Source of the DNA: Isoptericola sediminis
GTDB lineage: Bacteria > Actinomycetota > Actinomycetes > Actinomycetales > Cellulomonadaceae
Direction of reading: 5' to 3'
NCBI RefSeq assembly: GCF_013085345.1
Contig: NZ_JABFAJ010000007.1
Coordinates: 34,475-98,474, forward strand
Length of the DNA stretch: 64,000 bases
Part shown: in pieces, positions 30,689 to 38,741 of the stretch
Position numbering within the stretch: position 1 is the first letter of the stretch
How the letters are laid out: the number at the start of each line of letters is the position of its first letter
The notes under the pieces: model-generated
Databases searched by the model: none
Told to the model about the DNA's origin: nothing
Seen by the model: the letters and a program-made list of their open reading frames with translations, nothing else
Position numbers and translations under genes: made by a program

Positions 30689-31942
30689 GTGCAGTGCCCC
30701 CACTACGACGCCGGCCGGTGCCGGTCGTGCACCCTCATCGAGATCCCGCGCCCCGAGCAGGTCCGCGACAAGGAGTCGCACGTGCGCGAGCTGCTCGCAG
30801 GGTACGACGACCTCGTCTGGCTGCCGCCCGTCGTCGGCCCCGAGCGCGGGTTCCGCAACAAGGCGAAGATGGTGGTCACCGGCACCGTCGACGACCCGGT
30901 GCTGGGGATCGTGGGACCCCCCGGACCGTACGCCGGGCAGAGCGTCGACCTCACCGACTGCGGCCTCTACCCCGCCGCGCTCCAGGCCTCCTTCGGCCCG
31001 CTGCGCGAGCTGGTCATGCGCGCACGGATCCAGCCGTACGACCTGTCGCCCCCCGAGGCCGGCGCCGACGGTGTCGCGCGCCGGCGCCGGGTCACCCCCC
31101 GGGACGCCGCTCGGCGTGGCGAACTCAAGCACGTGCTGGTCACCCTGTCCCCCGACGGCGAGCTCATGGTGCGGCTCGTGCTGCGCTCCACCGAGGCGGT
31201 GGACCGGATCCGCAAGCACCTGCCCTGGCTGCACGAGCAGCTCCCCGGGCTGGCAGTCCTGAGCGTCAACGTCCAGCCCGCGCACGCCGCCGTGCTCGAG
31301 GGCGACGAGGAGATCGTGCTCACCGAGCGGTCGACGCTGCCGATGCGCGTGGACGGGATCACCCTGCACCTGCGACCGCAGAGCTTCTTCCAGACGAACA
31401 CGGGCGTCGCGGCGGCCCTGTACCGGCAGGCACGCGCCTGGGTCGACGAGATCGGGCCGACGTCGCTGTGGGACCTGTACTGCGGGGTCGGCGGCTTCGC
31501 GCTGCACGCCGCCGCGCCGGGCCGGGCCGTCACCGGGATCGAGATCTCCGCGGAGGCCGTCGCCTCGGCGACCACGACGGCGGCCGAGCTCGCGACCCTG
31601 CCTCCCGGCGCGGTCGTCGGCGACCACGACGCGGCCTGGTGGCGGGACGCCGTGCGGGAGGTGCGGTTCGTCGCCGGCGACGCGACGGACTTCGCGCTCG
31701 GCACCGGGAACGACCCGCAGCTGGTCGTGGTGAACCCACCGCGCCGCGGCATCGGCGCCGACCTGGCCCACCGCCTCGAGGATTCGGCGGTGCGGCACGT
31801 CCTGTACTCGAGCTGCCGCGCGAGCACGCTCGCCCGCGACCTGGCCGAGATGCCGTCGCTGCGGCCGCGGCGGGCGGTGCTGCTGGACATGTTCCCCCAG
31901 ACCTCCCACTTCGAGGTGCTGGTCCTGCTCGAGCGGATCTGA
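30689..31942 (+). CDS. rlmC: 23S rRNA (uracil-5-)-methyltransferase, RlmC-like
   Basis: The enzyme has 417 residues. The N-terminus VQCPHYDAGRCRSCTLIEIP and a later Cys (LTDCGLYP) give the CX7CX2C...C [4Fe-4S] cluster of the RumA/RlmC/RlmD class, with no TRAM domain in front, as in RlmC. The methyltransferase domain has the SAM motif WDLYCGVGGFAL, FFQTNTGV, VNPPRRGIG and the catalytic Cys in LYSSCRASTLARDL. It probably methylates C5 of a uridine equivalent to U747 of 23S rRNA. It is longer than E. coli RlmC (375) because of a basic insertion around residues 115-150. The GTG at 30689 places the first cluster Cys at residue 3. Confidence 0.88.
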   Translation: MQCPHYDAGRCRSCTLIEIPRPEQVRDKESHVRELLAGYDDLVWLPPVVGPERGFRNKAKMVVTGTVDDPVLGIVGPPGPYAGQSVDLTDCGLYPAALQASFGPLRELVMRARIQPYDLSPPEAGADGVARRRRVTPRDAARRGELKHVLVTLSPDGELMVRLVLRSTEAVDRIRKHLPWLHEQLPGLAVLSVNVQPAHAAVLEGDEEIVLTERSTLPMRVDGITLHLRPQSFFQTNTGVAAALYRQARAWVDEIGPTSLWDLYCGVGGFALHAAAPGRAVTGIEISAEAVASATTTAAELATLPPGAVVGDHDAAWWRDAVREVRFVAGDATDFALGTGNDPQLVVVNPPRRGIGADLAHRLEDSAVRHVLYSSCRASTLARDLAEMPSLRPRRAVLLDMFPQTSHFEVLVLLERI

Positions 31943-31953
31943 GCGCGTGTCGG

Positions 31954-31971
31954 GGGTGACGTAGATCACCC
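31954..31971. promoter_or_regulatory. CRP-like palindrome upstream of M28 peptidase gene
   Basis: GGGTGA-CGTAGA-TCACCC is a perfect inverted repeat with the 6-base spacing of CRP-family sites. A possible -10 (TAGTGT) lies about 10 bases downstream, so a bound regulator would sit just upstream of the promoter of the secreted peptidase. Confidence 0.45.
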
Positions 31972-32072
31972 TGAGGCTCTAGTGTCGCGGGCAACCGCAC
32001 CCGCATCCGCGCGTCGTGCACGGGTGGACAGGGGGCCGACCGGCCCCGGGTGCTCGACCTGGAGGTTGATTC

Positions 32073-33569
32073 GTGCGCAACAAGCTCCTCACGCCAACCG
32101 TCGCGTCCGTGGCCCTGACCGGGCTCCTCGGCGCGGCGCTCCTGGCGCCACCCGCCACCGCTGCACCCCCCGAGATCCCGGGCCGCGACCTGGCCAAGAA
32201 GGTGACCGGCGAACGGGTCTGGGACCACCTGGAGGCCTTCCAGGAGATCGCCGACGAGAACGGTGGCAACCGCGCCATGGGCACCCCCGGCTACGAGGCG
32301 TCCGGCGCCTACGTCGAGTCGGTGCTGCAGAAGGCCGGCTACGAGACCGAACGGCAGTACTTCGAGGTCGAGCAGTTCAGCGTCCTCGACCTCACCGTGG
32401 AGGTGCCCGGGGTCACGCTCGAGCCCCGTCCGATGACCTACTCCACCTCGACCCCGGACGACGGCGTCACGGGCATGCTGGTGGAGCCGTCCGTCGTCAC
32501 CGGCTGCGAGACGAGCGACTGGGGCGGCATCGACGCCACGGGCATGATCGCCCTCGTCTCCCGCGGCGGCTGCACGTTCGCCGCCAAGTCGCTCAACGCG
32601 GCCACGGCGGGTGCCGAGGCCGTCATCATCTACAACAACGCCGCGGGCGCCCTCAACGGCACCCTCGGCGGCCCGGACGCGAACTTCGCGCCGACCGTCG
32701 GCGTCACGCAGGCCGAGGGGGACCTCATCCTGCAGGCGTGGGAGGCGAACCCGGACCTCGAGGTGTTCTTCGACCTGCAGACCTCGCTCGAGACCAAGGA
32801 GACCTTCAACGTCCTCGCCGAGACGCGCACGGGCCGTGACGACAACGTCGTCATGCTCGGCGCCCACCTCGACAGCGTGGACGAGGGCGCCGGCATCAAC
32901 GACAACGGCTCCGGCTCCGCGGCGATCCTCGAGACCGCCGTCCAGCTCTCCAAGGGCGGTCCGCTGAACAACAAGGTCCGCTTCGCCTGGTGGGGCGCCG
33001 AGGAGCTCGGCCTGCTCGGCTCGTGGCACTACATCGAGGACCTCTACTTCAACAGCCCCGAGGAGCTCGAGGACATCTCGGCCTACCTCAACTTCGACAT
33101 GGTCGGCTCGCCGAACTACACGATCGGCGTGTACGACGCGAACGAGTCGACGTTCGAGGCCCCGGTGACCGTGCCGGACGGGTCGGTCGCGGTGGAGTCG
33201 ATCTTCACCGACTACTTCGACGGTATCGACCAGCCGTGGGTCGACTCCCCGTTCTCGGGCCGTTCCGACTACCAGGCGTTCATCGAGGTCGGCATCCCCG
33301 CCTCGGGCCTGTTCACCGGCGCGGACGGCGTCAAGACCGAGGAAGAGGTCGAGATGTTCGGCGGGACGGCGGGCATCCTGCTCGACCCGAACTACCACAC
33401 CCCCGCCGACGACATCGACAACGTGTCGATGGAGGCCCTCGACATCATGTCCCGGGCGATCGGTCACGCAGCCCAGCAGCTCGCGTGGAGCACCGAGGAC
33501 GTCAACGGTGAGGTGGGCGGCGGCCCGGGCAACGCCCCGGAGCCGCCCGGCAAGGGCCTGCGCCGCTGA
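32073..33569 (+). CDS. Secreted M28 zinc aminopeptidase with PA domain
   Basis: The product has 498 residues. A signal peptide covers ~1-31 (ALTGLLGAALLAPPATAA). A protease-associated (PA) domain lies at ~130-235 (IALVSRGGCTFAAKSLNAATAGAEAVIIYNN). The M28 catalytic domain shows His265 in GAHLDSV, the bridging Asp277 in GINDNGSGS, Glu310-Glu311 in WWGAEELGLLGS, Asp342 in LNFDMVGS and His442 in NYHTPADD, a complete di-zinc set. It resembles the Streptomyces aminopeptidase (SGAP) group, which releases N-terminal residues from peptides outside the cell. GGAGG precedes the GTG start. The Gly/Pro tail shows no LPXTG anchor, so it is probably free. Confidence 0.92.
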   Translation: MRNKLLTPTVASVALTGLLGAALLAPPATAAPPEIPGRDLAKKVTGERVWDHLEAFQEIADENGGNRAMGTPGYEASGAYVESVLQKAGYETERQYFEVEQFSVLDLTVEVPGVTLEPRPMTYSTSTPDDGVTGMLVEPSVVTGCETSDWGGIDATGMIALVSRGGCTFAAKSLNAATAGAEAVIIYNNAAGALNGTLGGPDANFAPTVGVTQAEGDLILQAWEANPDLEVFFDLQTSLETKETFNVLAETRTGRDDNVVMLGAHLDSVDEGAGINDNGSGSAAILETAVQLSKGGPLNNKVRFAWWGAEELGLLGSWHYIEDLYFNSPEELEDISAYLNFDMVGSPNYTIGVYDANESTFEAPVTVPDGSVAVESIFTDYFDGIDQPWVDSPFSGRSDYQAFIEVGIPASGLFTGADGVKTEEEVEMFGGTAGILLDPNYHTPADDIDNVSMEALDIMSRAIGHAAQQLAWSTEDVNGEVGGGPGNAPEPPGKGLRR

Positions 33570-33584
33570 GCGCAGCGACGACAC

Positions 33585-33632
33585 CACGGACCGGGGCGGT
33601 CACCGCATCACGCGGGGCCGCCCCGGTCCGTG
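33585..33632. terminator. Perfect 15-bp bidirectional terminator hairpin
   Basis: The arm 33585-33599 (CACGGACCGGGGCGG) and its exact reverse complement 33618-33632 enclose 18 bases. It fills the gap between the peptidase gene and the converging sigma-4/anti-sigma gene. Confidence 0.7.
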
Positions 33633-34916
33633 TCAGTCGACAGGCACGAGGAGGGCACCCGGTGCGGACCCGCCCGGTCCGGTGACCCGCACGTCCAGGA
33701 CACCCGTCGAGGACCCGCGGGTCGACACCGACCAGGAGCCGTCCGCGGCGCGCTGGACCCGCACGTTGCCGTCACGCGGTGAGACGTCGACGATCTGGCC
33801 GCCTCCCGTGGGGATCACCTGGAACGTCCCGCGTCCCGAGACGTCGAGGGCCACGGTGGTGGTGACGGGCTCGGAGGCCGGGGCCGGGGCCGGGGCCGAC
33901 GGCGACGACGCGGACCGGGTCGGTGCCGGGGACGGTGCGGAGGTCGTCCCGGGCGACGGTCCACGAGGCGGCGTCGAGGCGGGCGGCACCGACGCGAACG
34001 ACTCCTGCGACGTCGGCTCGTCGCCCGGGGACGTCGTCGACGCGGAGGACGTCGGTTCCGGGTCGGGCACCGGACCCGACGACGGCGACGGCGACGCGGT
34101 CAGCGACACGTCCGGCGACGGGGCCGCGGCGGAGGCGTCCGGCGACAGCAGCATCGTGACCTGGGGTGCCGGCGCGGTCGAGGAGCCCCCCATCGCCGCC
34201 GGGACCGGCGACGGCGCGGCGACGAGCGCACCGTCGCCGTCGAGCAGGGTCCCCGCCGCGATCGCGACCGCGACGACGCCGACCGCCGCGGCGACCGCCA
34301 CCGGGCGTCCGATCGCGGCCGGTACCGGCCCGGGGAGGAACCCTCGGCGTGGCGCGCGGGTGAGGGCGGCGCCCAGCACGGGCGGCACCGACCGTGCGGT
34401 CGGGACCGGCCCACCGCGCAGGACGGGAGCGACGTCCTGCAGCGCCCAGGCCACCCCGTGGACCTCGACGAAGGCGCGGAGGCAGCCGCTGCAGCCGAGC
34501 AGGTGGTCCTCGAGGAGCTCCCGACGCCCGCCGCCGAGCCGGTGCCCGACGTAGGCGGGCAGGTCGTGGCACGTCTCCACGCACGCGCGGCGTGCCCCGC
34601 CGCGGGCGTGCGCGGCCGCCAGCGCCCGGGCGAACCGGTCCTCGGCGTGCTGCAGCCGACGTGGTGCCGACCGACCGGGGATCCCGAGCTCACGGGCCAC
34701 GACCTCGAGCCGCCGGCCCCCGACGTACCGGTCCGCGAGCAGCCGCTGGTCGTCGTGCGACAGGGTCGCCAGCGCCGTCCGGACGACGTCCGGGTCGACG
34801 GTGCCGTCGGCGCCCGGGCCGTCGTCGCGACCGGCCGCCGCAGCCGCGGCGCGCAGCTGCTGTACCCGCGAGACGGCCTTCGACGACCGCTCGGCGGCGT
34901 TCTTCCTCGCGCTCAC
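33633..34916 (-). CDS. Sigma region-4-like HTH fused to ZAS anti-sigma domain, TM protein
   Basis: The product has 427 residues. Residues ~43-100 (VVRTALATLSHDDQRLLADRYVGGRRLEVVARELGIPGRSAPRRLQHAEDRFARAL) look like sigma-70 region 4. Residues ~111-150 (CVETCHDLPAYVGHRLGG...EDHLLGCSGC) carry the HxxxCxxC zinc-binding anti-sigma (ZAS/zf-HC2) signature with His138, Cys142 and Cys145. One membrane helix follows (~203-223), then a ~130-residue Pro/Ser/Thr-rich external stalk and a small C-terminal domain (TFQVIPTGGGQIVDVS onward). There is no sigma region 2, so it cannot work as a normal sigma factor; a membrane-bound anti-sigma or transcription regulator is inferred. The GTG at 34916 has GGGGGAG seven bases upstream; an ATG at 34955 is less likely. 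Confidence 0.72.
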   Translation of the reverse strand: MSARKNAAERSSKAVSRVQQLRAAAAAAGRDDGPGADGTVDPDVVRTALATLSHDDQRLLADRYVGGRRLEVVARELGIPGRSAPRRLQHAEDRFARALAAAHARGGARRACVETCHDLPAYVGHRLGGGRRELLEDHLLGCSGCLRAFVEVHGVAWALQDVAPVLRGGPVPTARSVPPVLGAALTRAPRRGFLPGPVPAAIGRPVAVAAAVGVVAVAIAAGTLLDGDGALVAAPSPVPAAMGGSSTAPAPQVTMLLSPDASAAAPSPDVSLTASPSPSSGPVPDPEPTSSASTTSPGDEPTSQESFASVPPASTPPRGPSPGTTSAPSPAPTRSASSPSAPAPAPASEPVTTTVALDVSGRGTFQVIPTGGGQIVDVSPRDGNVRVQRAADGSWSVSTRGSSTGVLDVRVTGPGGSAPGALLVPVD

Positions 34917-35048
34917 GCGCCCTCTCCCCCTGCCGGTCGCCCCGGCGCCCGACATCCGCGCACGTCGGGGACATGATGGCAGCGCGACACCCGGTGCTGG
35001 CAAGCGTGTGCGCAGGATTTCCGGCCGGGGATCGGTTTGACTGGATCC

Positions 35049-36140
35049 ATGCCCAGCCACGAGAAGACCCGCCCCTGGTCGCGCGTCGGCGACTGGCTCG
35101 CATCGCCCGCGAACCAGACCGACGCCCTGCAGATGCTCAAGGCCGTCGTCGCCGCGATGGCGGCGTGGGCCCTGGCGCGTTTCGTCTTCGGGCTGGAGCA
35201 GTCGTTCCTCGCACCGTGGGTCGCCCTGCTCACCGTGCACGCGACCGTCCACCGCACGTTCCGCCGGGGTTTCCAGATGGTGCTCGCCGTCGGCACCGGC
35301 ATCCTGGTCTCCCTGGTCGTGGTCGTGCTCTTCGAGTCGACGGTGTGGTCGTTCGGCCTCGGAGTGCTCGTCGGGCTCGTGCTGGGGCGGTTCCGCTGGT
35401 GGCGGGACGAGGGCATGACCGTCGCGACGACGGTGCTGTTCGTCATGACCACCGGGTACGACCTGTCCGACCAGCGGGCGATCGACCTGCTCCCGGACCG
35501 GCTGTTCGACACCGTCATCGGCGTCGTCGTCGCGATGCTGATCAACCTCGTCGTGTTCCCGCCCCTCAACGACTCCAGCGCGCAGCGCCAGATCGACGAC
35601 GCGGACGAGCGCCTCGGCCAGCTGCTGCAGGACATGGCCGTCCAGATGAACCGGTCGTGGAACTCCCAGGAGGAGGAGGACTGGATCGAGCGCACCCGGT
35701 CCGTCCAGCGCGACATCGACCACGCGTGGTCGCTCGTGCGGCACGCGCGGGAGGCCGGCTGGTGGAACCCCCGACGGCGGTTGCACCCGGGTGACGAGAT
35801 CCACTCCTACCCGGAGGTGCTCCGACGGCTCGAGGAGGGTGTGGCGCAGACCCAGAGCATCGCGCGGCAGGTGCGGGACTCGAGCCGTGAGGCGCACGAC
35901 TGGGACCCGCGCTTCCGCGACCGGTACATCGAGCTGCTCGACCGGACCGGTCGAGGCGTCGCCGACCCCGACGTCGACGTCGCGCCGTTGCGCCGTGACG
36001 TCCGGCAGCTGGCCGACGACCTGTCCGACGAGGACCTCTCCGGCCGGTACTGGCCGCTCTACGGCGCCCTGATCGCGAACCTGCAGGCGATCATCGAGGT
36101 CGTCGACGACGTCGCGACCGCCCGGCCCGTGCGGACCTGA
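35049..36140 (+). CDS. FUSC/aromatic acid exporter-like membrane protein
   Basis: The product has 363 residues. The N-terminal half (~25-175) contains five or six helices in the pattern of the FUSC/ArAE (DUF939) family, including LKAVVAAMAAWALARFVF, SFLAPWVALLTVHATVHRTFRRG and a Gly-rich GLGVLVGLVLGRF. The C-terminal ~185 residues are cytosolic and helical, with many charged residues and probable coiled coil (NDSSAQRQIDDADERLGQLLQDM). Family members export aromatic acids or other amphipathic compounds, but evidence is limited to a few. The ATG at 35049 is chosen over a TTG four codons earlier. It is divergent from the sigma-4/anti-sigma gene. Confidence 0.78.
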   Translation: MPSHEKTRPWSRVGDWLASPANQTDALQMLKAVVAAMAAWALARFVFGLEQSFLAPWVALLTVHATVHRTFRRGFQMVLAVGTGILVSLVVVVLFESTVWSFGLGVLVGLVLGRFRWWRDEGMTVATTVLFVMTTGYDLSDQRAIDLLPDRLFDTVIGVVVAMLINLVVFPPLNDSSAQRQIDDADERLGQLLQDMAVQMNRSWNSQEEEDWIERTRSVQRDIDHAWSLVRHAREAGWWNPRRRLHPGDEIHSYPEVLRRLEEGVAQTQSIARQVRDSSREAHDWDPRFRDRYIELLDRTGRGVADPDVDVAPLRRDVRQLADDLSDEDLSGRYWPLYGALIANLQAIIEVVDDVATARPVRT

Positions 36141-36152
36141 GCCCGCACGGGC
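36125..36152. terminator. Hairpin overlapping end of FUSC-type gene
   Basis: GCCCGTGCGG (36125-36134) pairs perfectly with CCGCACGGGC (36143-36152) around an 8-base loop that contains the stop codon. It probably ends transcription between the convergent FUSC-type and ornithine cyclodeaminase genes. Confidence 0.55.
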
Positions 36153-36171
36153 CCGGGGGGCGTCCGTGCCG

Positions 36172-37239
36172 TCAGCCCTGCGGCTGCAGGAGCGGCGCCG
36201 CCACGAGGGAGAACAGGTCCTTCGGGTCGGTCGGCTCGGCGATCAGGTCGACCTGCTGCAGCAGCTCGCGTCCGGCCGGGTCGGAGCGGAGCGCGGCGTG
36301 CACGAACTTCAGCGTGGTCCAGTCCTCGACGGCGAACCCGACGGAGTCGAACACGGTGACCTGGTCCGGGTCGGTCCGGCCCGGGGCCCGACCGGTGAGG
36401 ATCTCCCACAGCTCGGTGACGGCGAAGTCGTCGGCGAGCTGCTGGATCTCCCCCTCGATCCGGGTCTGCGGGGTGTACTCCGTGACGACGGCGGTCCCCG
36501 GTGCGGTGAGGATGCTCGCCTCGAGCTCGGTCTTGCCCGGGCAGTCGCCGCCGATGGCGTTGACGTGCACGCCCGGCGCGGCGGTGGCCAGCATGGCGGC
36601 CGTGAGGACGGTCGCGTTGCGCTTGTCGGCGGTGCAGGTGGTGACGACGTCGGCACCCGCGACGGCGTCCTCGGCACTGGTCGCCTCGTGCACGTCGAAC
36701 CCGAGGGCGCGGCCGTTGCGGACGAACTTCTCGCGGGCCGCCGGGTCCACGTCCCAGGCACGGACCTGCGTGGCACCGAGGACGGCGCGCATCCCGAGCG
36801 CCTGGAACTCCGCCTGCGTCCCGGTGCCGATCAGGGCGTGCGTCCGGGCGCCGGGGCGGGCCAGCGTCCGCGCCGCCAGGGCCGACGTCGCCGCGGTACG
36901 CAGGGCGGTGAGCAGCGTCATCTCCGCCAGGAACGTCGGGTAGCCGTTGTGCACCTCGGACAGCACGCCGAACGCGGTGACGGTCTGGTAGCCGCGCGTC
37001 GGGTTCAGCGGGTGGCCGTTGACGTACTTGAAGCCGTAGGTGACGTCGTCCGACGTCGGCATGAGCTCGATGACGCCGTCGCGCGAGTGCGAGGCGATCC
37101 GGGGACGCTTGTCGAGCTCGGGCCAGCGACGGAAGTCCTCGGCGAGGGCGTCCGCGAGCTCGGTGATGATGCGCTCGGGGCCGCGCTCGGCGACCCAGCG
37201 GGCAGCAGCGGCGACGTCCAGCAGGTCGACGGTGGTCAT
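36172..37239 (-). CDS. Ornithine cyclodeaminase family enzyme
   Basis: This 355-residue member of the ornithine cyclodeaminase/mu-crystallin family is an NAD-dependent enzyme that converts L-ornithine to L-proline and ammonia. The N-terminal substrate region includes ELMPTSDDVTYGFKYVNGHPLNPTRGYQTVTAF, with the Lys of YVNGHP-type sites. The Rossmann motif is GTGTQAEFQALGM, followed by VRAWDVDP (NAD specificity) and the catalytic-region Asp in AIGGDCPGKTEL. Its length and motifs match the bacterial OCD subgroup. The start overlaps the stop of the dimethylargininase gene (ATGA). The pairing suggests a route from methylarginine or arginine products toward proline, though citrulline-to-ornithine conversion is not encoded here. 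Confidence 0.88.
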   Translation of the reverse strand: MTTVDLLDVAAAARWVAERGPERIITELADALAEDFRRWPELDKRPRIASHSRDGVIELMPTSDDVTYGFKYVNGHPLNPTRGYQTVTAFGVLSEVHNGYPTFLAEMTLLTALRTAATSALAARTLARPGARTHALIGTGTQAEFQALGMRAVLGATQVRAWDVDPAAREKFVRNGRALGFDVHEATSAEDAVAGADVVTTCTADKRNATVLTAAMLATAAPGVHVNAIGGDCPGKTELEASILTAPGTAVVTEYTPQTRIEGEIQQLADDFAVTELWEILTGRAPGRTDPDQVTVFDSVGFAVEDWTTLKFVHAALRSDPAGRELLQQVDLIAEPTDPKDLFSLVAAPLLQPQG

Positions 37240-38141
37240 GCGCGCACCTCCGGGGCGGGACGGAGCTCGAGGGTGCAGCACTTGACGGAGCCGCCGCCCT
37301 TGAGGAGCTCGGACAGGTCGATTCCCACCGGCGTGAAGCCGCGCTCGCGCAGCGCGGCGTGCATCCCGGTGGCGCGGTCGGACAGGAACACGTGCTTGCC
37401 GTCGCTGACGGCGTTGAGGCCGAGCACCTCCGCGTCGGCCTCGGTGGCGATGATCGCGTCCGGGTAGCGCTCGCGCAGGACGGCCTGGGCCTCCGGGGTG
37501 AACGCCTCGGGGAAGTAGGCGACCTCCGGGCGCGTGCCGTCGTCCGACGCCGTGGTCAGGACCGCGAGGGCCGTGTCCAGGTGGTAGAAGCGCGGGTCGA
37601 CCAGCTCGAGGGTGACGACCTCGACGCCCAGGCGCTCGGCGACCTCGGCGTGCGCGGCACGGGAGGTACGGAAGCCGGTGCCGGCGAGCATGACCTCGCC
37701 GTCCCAGAGGAGGTCGCCCTCGCCCTCGTTCTGCTCGGCGGCCTGCCCGAGCCCGACCAGACCATGCTGCGCGCCGGAACCGCGCAGCCAGGCGTCGTAG
37801 GCGACGCCCTCGGGCTGCCGCTCGGGGTGGGTGAACCGCGCGGCGAGCGCCTGACCGTTGACGACGATGCCGCCGTTGGCGGCGTAGACCATGTCGGGCA
37901 GCCCGGGCTCGGGCTCGATGACGTCGACGGTGTGGCCGTGCGCCTCGTAGGCATCCTTGAGGGCCTGCCACTGCACGACGGCGTGACCGGCGTCCACCGG
38001 TACGGACAGGTCCATCCACGGGTTGATCGCGTAGACCACGTCGAAGTGGACGGGCGGGCACATGAGGTAGTGGCGGGCGGTCGGCGTGCGGGCGGAGCCG
38101 GTCGGCTCCGACTCGGCGACAGGCGGTGTGAGCAACGTCAT
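37236..38141 (-). CDS. ddaH: Dimethylargininase / amidinotransferase-fold hydrolase
   Basis: The 301-residue enzyme belongs to the guanidine-modifying superfamily. Motifs are MCPPVHFDVVYAINPWMD, PDMVYAANGGIV, RFYHLDTALAVL (catalytic His) and GGGSVKCCTLELR (catalytic Cys288 or Cys289). The family hydrolyses N-omega-methylarginines to citrulline plus methylamines; some members act on arginine or are amidinotransferases. The LYxxE-type residues of arginine deiminase are absent, and the length fits DDAH better than ArcA. It is first in an operon with ornithine cyclodeaminase and divergent from an Lrp-type regulator, which probably controls the pair in response to an amino acid. Confidence 0.82.
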   Translation of the reverse strand: MTLLTPPVAESEPTGSARTPTARHYLMCPPVHFDVVYAINPWMDLSVPVDAGHAVVQWQALKDAYEAHGHTVDVIEPEPGLPDMVYAANGGIVVNGQALAARFTHPERQPEGVAYDAWLRGSGAQHGLVGLGQAAEQNEGEGDLLWDGEVMLAGTGFRTSRAAHAEVAERLGVEVVTLELVDPRFYHLDTALAVLTTASDDGTRPEVAYFPEAFTPEAQAVLRERYPDAIIATEADAEVLGLNAVSDGKHVFLSDRATGMHAALRERGFTPVGIDLSELLKGGGSVKCCTLELRPAPEVRA

Positions 38142-38257
38142 GCTGCGAGGCTAGGGGGACAGACGTGAACCCGAACGGCACTTTTCCTGCACATGGACGA
38201 TGGATATCGCACGGTTCCGTACGCTGGTCGCAACGAACCTGCGTCGAGGAGGAGTGG

Positions 38258-38701
38258 ATGGACCAGACCAACCGCGAGATCGTGTCGATCCTGCTGCGTG
38301 ACGGCCGGGCGTCGTTCGCCGAGATCGGGGACGCCGTCGGGCTGTCGGCGACGGCGGTCAAGCGCCGTGTCGACCGGATGCAGGCGCGCGGGGAGATCTC
38401 CGGCTTCACGGTCCGGGTGGCGCCGGAGGAGCTCGGCTGGGGCATCGAGGCCTACGTCGAGATCTTCTGCCGCGGGAACATCTCGCCGGCGGCGCTGGAG
38501 CGGGACTTCGGACCGATCCCCGAGGTCGTGCGGGTCGACACCGTCACCGGGGAGGCCGACGCGCTGGTGCAGATCATGGCGGGTTCGATGTCCGACGTCG
38601 AGCGGATCGTCGAGTCGTTCCGGGTCAACGCCCGCGTGGACAAGACGCGCACCGCGATCGTCATGTCGCGGGTGATCGACCGGCCCGCACGGCTGGACTG
38701 A
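38258..38701 (+). CDS. Lrp/AsnC-family transcriptional regulator
   Basis: The product has 147 residues, typical for the family. The N-terminal helix-turn-helix (DGRASFAEIGDAVGLSATAVKRRVDRMQARGEI) is followed by the RAM ligand-binding domain (GWGIEAYVEIFCRG...VVRVDTVTGEADALVQIMAG). Such proteins sense amino acids and usually control the gene beside them; here that is the divergent dimethylargininase-ornithine cyclodeaminase operon. GAGGAGG precedes the ATG at 38258 at good spacing. The 116-bp divergent region is AT-richer than its surroundings (GATGGATATCGCACGGTT), as expected for an Lrp binding site, but I see no clear palindrome. Confidence 0.92.
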   Translation: MDQTNREIVSILLRDGRASFAEIGDAVGLSATAVKRRVDRMQARGEISGFTVRVAPEELGWGIEAYVEIFCRGNISPAALERDFGPIPEVVRVDTVTGEADALVQIMAGSMSDVERIVESFRVNARVDKTRTAIVMSRVIDRPARLD

Positions 38702-38729
38702 CCCGTCCGACGGCGCGGTCCGGGCTGGA

Positions 38730-38735
38730 TAGGCT
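38730..38735 (+). promoter_or_regulatory. Candidate -10 box (TAGGCT) for VKOR gene
   Basis: TAGGCT ends six bases before the ATG at 38742, with no ribosome site, matching the leaderless pattern. Confidence 0.45.
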
Positions 38736-38741
38736 CCTGCC

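Noticed and set aside
31530..33587. A 685-codon minus-strand frame opposite the M28 peptidase
   Set aside because: It is a mirror frame of a gene with a complete zinc site and signal peptide; its Val/Leu/Asp/Glu composition comes from GC-skewed codons.
38142..38257. A defined Lrp operator between the dimethylargininase and Lrp genes
   Set aside because: The region is relatively AT-rich, but I found no convincing symmetric site to report.
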